In this document: positions 62,745-64,000 of the stretch, in pieces | How positions within the stretch are numbered: position 1 is the stretch's first letter | Layout of the letters: every line of letters starts with the position of its first letter | Assembly: GCA_022447555.1 (NCBI GenBank) | Contig: JAKVBF010000001.1 | Location: 301,639 to 365,638 of the forward strand | Length of the DNA stretch: 64,000 bases | Direction of reading: 5' to 3' | Source: Mariniblastus sp. | GTDB taxonomy: Bacteria > Planctomycetota > Planctomycetia > Pirellulales > Pirellulaceae | Position numbers and translations under genes: made by a program | The notes under the pieces: model-generated | What the model was told of the DNA's origin: nothing | Database searches by the model: none | What the model saw: only the letters and a program-made list of their open reading frames with translations

Positions 62745-64000
62745 CTACTCAGGGCTTTTGACACAGTAAAGGATGTCGCCTCGTCGGAGAAACAAATGAG
62801 CCCCGTCGGTTGCTCCTGCGTACAACACGGGTCCACCGAAACTGGCTGCCGACTCCCCCTCGGAAGATGGGGATTGGCCTGCCTCCCAAAGCTTATTTTT
62901 AAACGCAACTTCCAATGTATCACCACGTTCAATCACGGACGTGGATCCATCTTTTCCGAAAAAATAAATGTGCTTCTCTGTTGCTAGGGGTGTCGCCCAA
63001 ATACTTTTACACGGCAACCGCCCGGCATACACCTCTTCACCCGTTTTTAAATCGAGGCAAAACAAGACGCCTACGCGATTAACGAAGTAAGCTCGACGGT
63101 CAAATGCGACCGGGGAACCAAAAGAACTAGTTGCCTTATCAGCCTGCCAATCCCATCGAGCCGTGTAGGTTCCCTCGCTAGCGACTATTTCAATCACGCC
63201 ATTGGATTCCGCCGGCTTGGATCCGCCACTTGATTCACGCCCACCTGAGGCACCCATCAAAAAGCGTCCCGCCCCCAGAGGGATTGGAGTCGGGGTCGTA
63301 TTTCCGGCGATCTGGTCGAAGGTCCACAGTTTTTCTCCCGTCTCCGGGGAATATCCCGCGATCTTACCCGAACCACTCAAGACTAGATGCGATGACGAGC
63401 CCACAGGAACCAATCGGGGGCTGGCCCAAGACGTGATCGGGTTTTCACTAATCAACCCTTCCGCCTTCCAGAGGACCTCACCGGTTTTTTTGGAAAGTGC
63501 CAAAACATAAGGCTCCTCTGAGCGCTGCACCCAGACATAAACCTGATCTGTTTGTTGTTCCAAAGACGACGCCAGACCATGCCGAGCAGCGATCGGGCCA
63601 AACGTTTCAACCAAGTCGTGCTGCCACCGAATTTCCCCTTTGTGATCTAGCGCCAGCAGATTACCCCCCTCAAAAAAAGCGATGACACCCATGGAATCGA
63701 CCACCGGTGTCGGGGCTGCCCGGCTGACGTAGGTTGTATTCTTTTCCGGCGTAATGTTCTGTCCCTCAAACTTCCAAATCGGTTTTCCGTCACTCGTGTG
63801 AAATGCCTGCAACCGTATCTTTTCTTTGTTGGGCCCGGCCACTGAGGTAACGTAAACCAAGTCGCCATAAACGACCGGAGTCGACTGGCCATATCCATCC
63901 AACGCAACCTGCCAGGCGATGTTTTGATCTGGCTTCCATTCTTGCGGTAGTGAAGATTCAGCGATATCAAGATCACCACCGTTTTGAAATCCCGGCCAAC
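62745..64000 (-). CDS. PQQ-type beta-propeller protein, C-terminal part
   Basis: The 5' end lies beyond the right edge; about 418 codons are visible. Repeats of the PQQ/outer-membrane-assembly type: QSTPVVYGDLVYVTSVAG, AFHTSDGKPIWKFEG, LALSKKTGEVLWKAEG, AGYSPETGEKLWTFDQ, FCLDLKTGEEVYAGRL. The start WPGFQNGGDL and LPQEWKPDQNIAWQVALDGY are like the family in planctomycetes that begins WPQFRG. No catalytic dehydrogenase residue is evident. It should be secreted; the signal peptide is outside the window. Confidence 0.85.
   Translation of the reverse strand, partial: WPGFQNGGDLDIAESSLPQEWKPDQNIAWQVALDGYGQSTPVVYGDLVYVTSVAGPNKEKIRLQAFHTSDGKPIWKFEGQNITPEKNTTYVSRAAPTPVVDSMGVIAFFEGGNLLALDHKGEIRWQHDLVETFGPIAARHGLASSLEQQTDQVYVWVQRSEEPYVLALSKKTGEVLWKAEGLISENPITSWASPRLVPVGSSSHLVLSGSGKIAGYSPETGEKLWTFDQIAGNTTPTPIPLGAGRFLMGASGGRESSGGSKPAESNGVIEIVASEGTYTARWDWQADKATSSFGSPVAFDRRAYFVNRVGVLFCLDLKTGEEVYAGRLPCKSIWATPLATEKHIYFFGKDGSTSVIERGDTLEVAFKNKLWEAGQSPSSEGESAASFGGPVLYAGATDGAHLFLRRGDILYCVKSPE

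Noticed and set aside
1..64000. CRISPR array, tRNA, rRNA, insertion sequence or prophage
   Set aside because: No regularly spaced repeats, no tRNA-like T-loop with matching stem, no transposase, integrase or phage structural gene were seen.

Overview
The window looks like chromosomal DNA of a planctomycete, probably a marine member of the Pirellulales. This is inferred from gene content, because no rRNA gene is present. The pointers are a DUF1549/DUF1553 protein followed by a Tat-exported DUF1501 protein, a Tat-exported Gfo/Idh/MocA oxidoreductase, a PEP-CTERM sorting signal, a small secreted protein with the YTYxPLMPxEFLY motif, many secreted proteins of no known family, scattered housekeeping genes, and several TTG or GTG starts with convincing ribosome binding sites. 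I saw no tRNA, rRNA, CRISPR array, insertion sequence or phage gene.

Layout. 1-8.3 kb: the end of a molybdopterin oxidoreductase, an exported oxidoreductase on the opposite strand, then a tightly packed operon (von Willebrand A protein, secreted TPR-like protein, ExbB, two ExbD, large secreted TPR protein). 8.4-14.2 kb: a small secreted planctomycete protein, then a type IIA topoisomerase A and B subunit pair. 14.1-19 kb: an orphan PEP-CTERM tail, a Ski2-like helicase, a small membrane protein and a primary-type sigma-70 factor. 19-27 kb: a CxxC membrane protein, a methyltransferase, a Ser/Thr kinase fused to a degenerate receiver domain, a small helical protein and a 910-residue secreted protein. 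26.7-31 kb: a stand-alone rplX (L24), cutC, a secreted alpha-toroid protein, groES and a secreted coiled-coil protein. 31-38 kb: a histidine-degradation cluster, with hutG-hutI-hutF-5-FTHF cyclo-ligase on one strand and hutU-aminotransferase diverging. 38-46 kb: an orphan ParA, SufE, a TPR lipoprotein, metF, a GlmU-like nucleotidyltransferase/acyltransferase behind a terminator-like leader, and an OmpH/Skp-like chaperone. 46-54 kb: a 1071-residue Ycf48-repeat/CBM9 protein and a sparse stretch of small genes (NUDIX hydrolase, hemerythrin-like protein, DUF3804-like protein). 54.6-61 kb: an operon of a thioredoxin-like/YHS protein, a cytochrome-like DUF1549/1553 protein, DUF1501 and WD40. 61-64 kb: an outer-membrane porin and a PQQ-type beta-propeller protein that runs off the right edge.

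Working together. The Hut enzymes convert urocanate to glutamate by the five-step route (HutU, HutI, HutF, HutG); histidine ammonia-lyase is not in the window. The ExbB/ExbD/ExbD operon has no classical TonB. Its first gene has a TonB-like membrane anchor (Ser-x3-His spacing) and a proline-rich linker, but carries a von Willebrand A domain where TonB has its receptor-binding domain. I regard this as the most interesting system here. The orphan PEP-CTERM tail directly after the helicase stop codon, and a promoter followed at once by a terminator hairpin before the GlmU-like gene, are the other main points.
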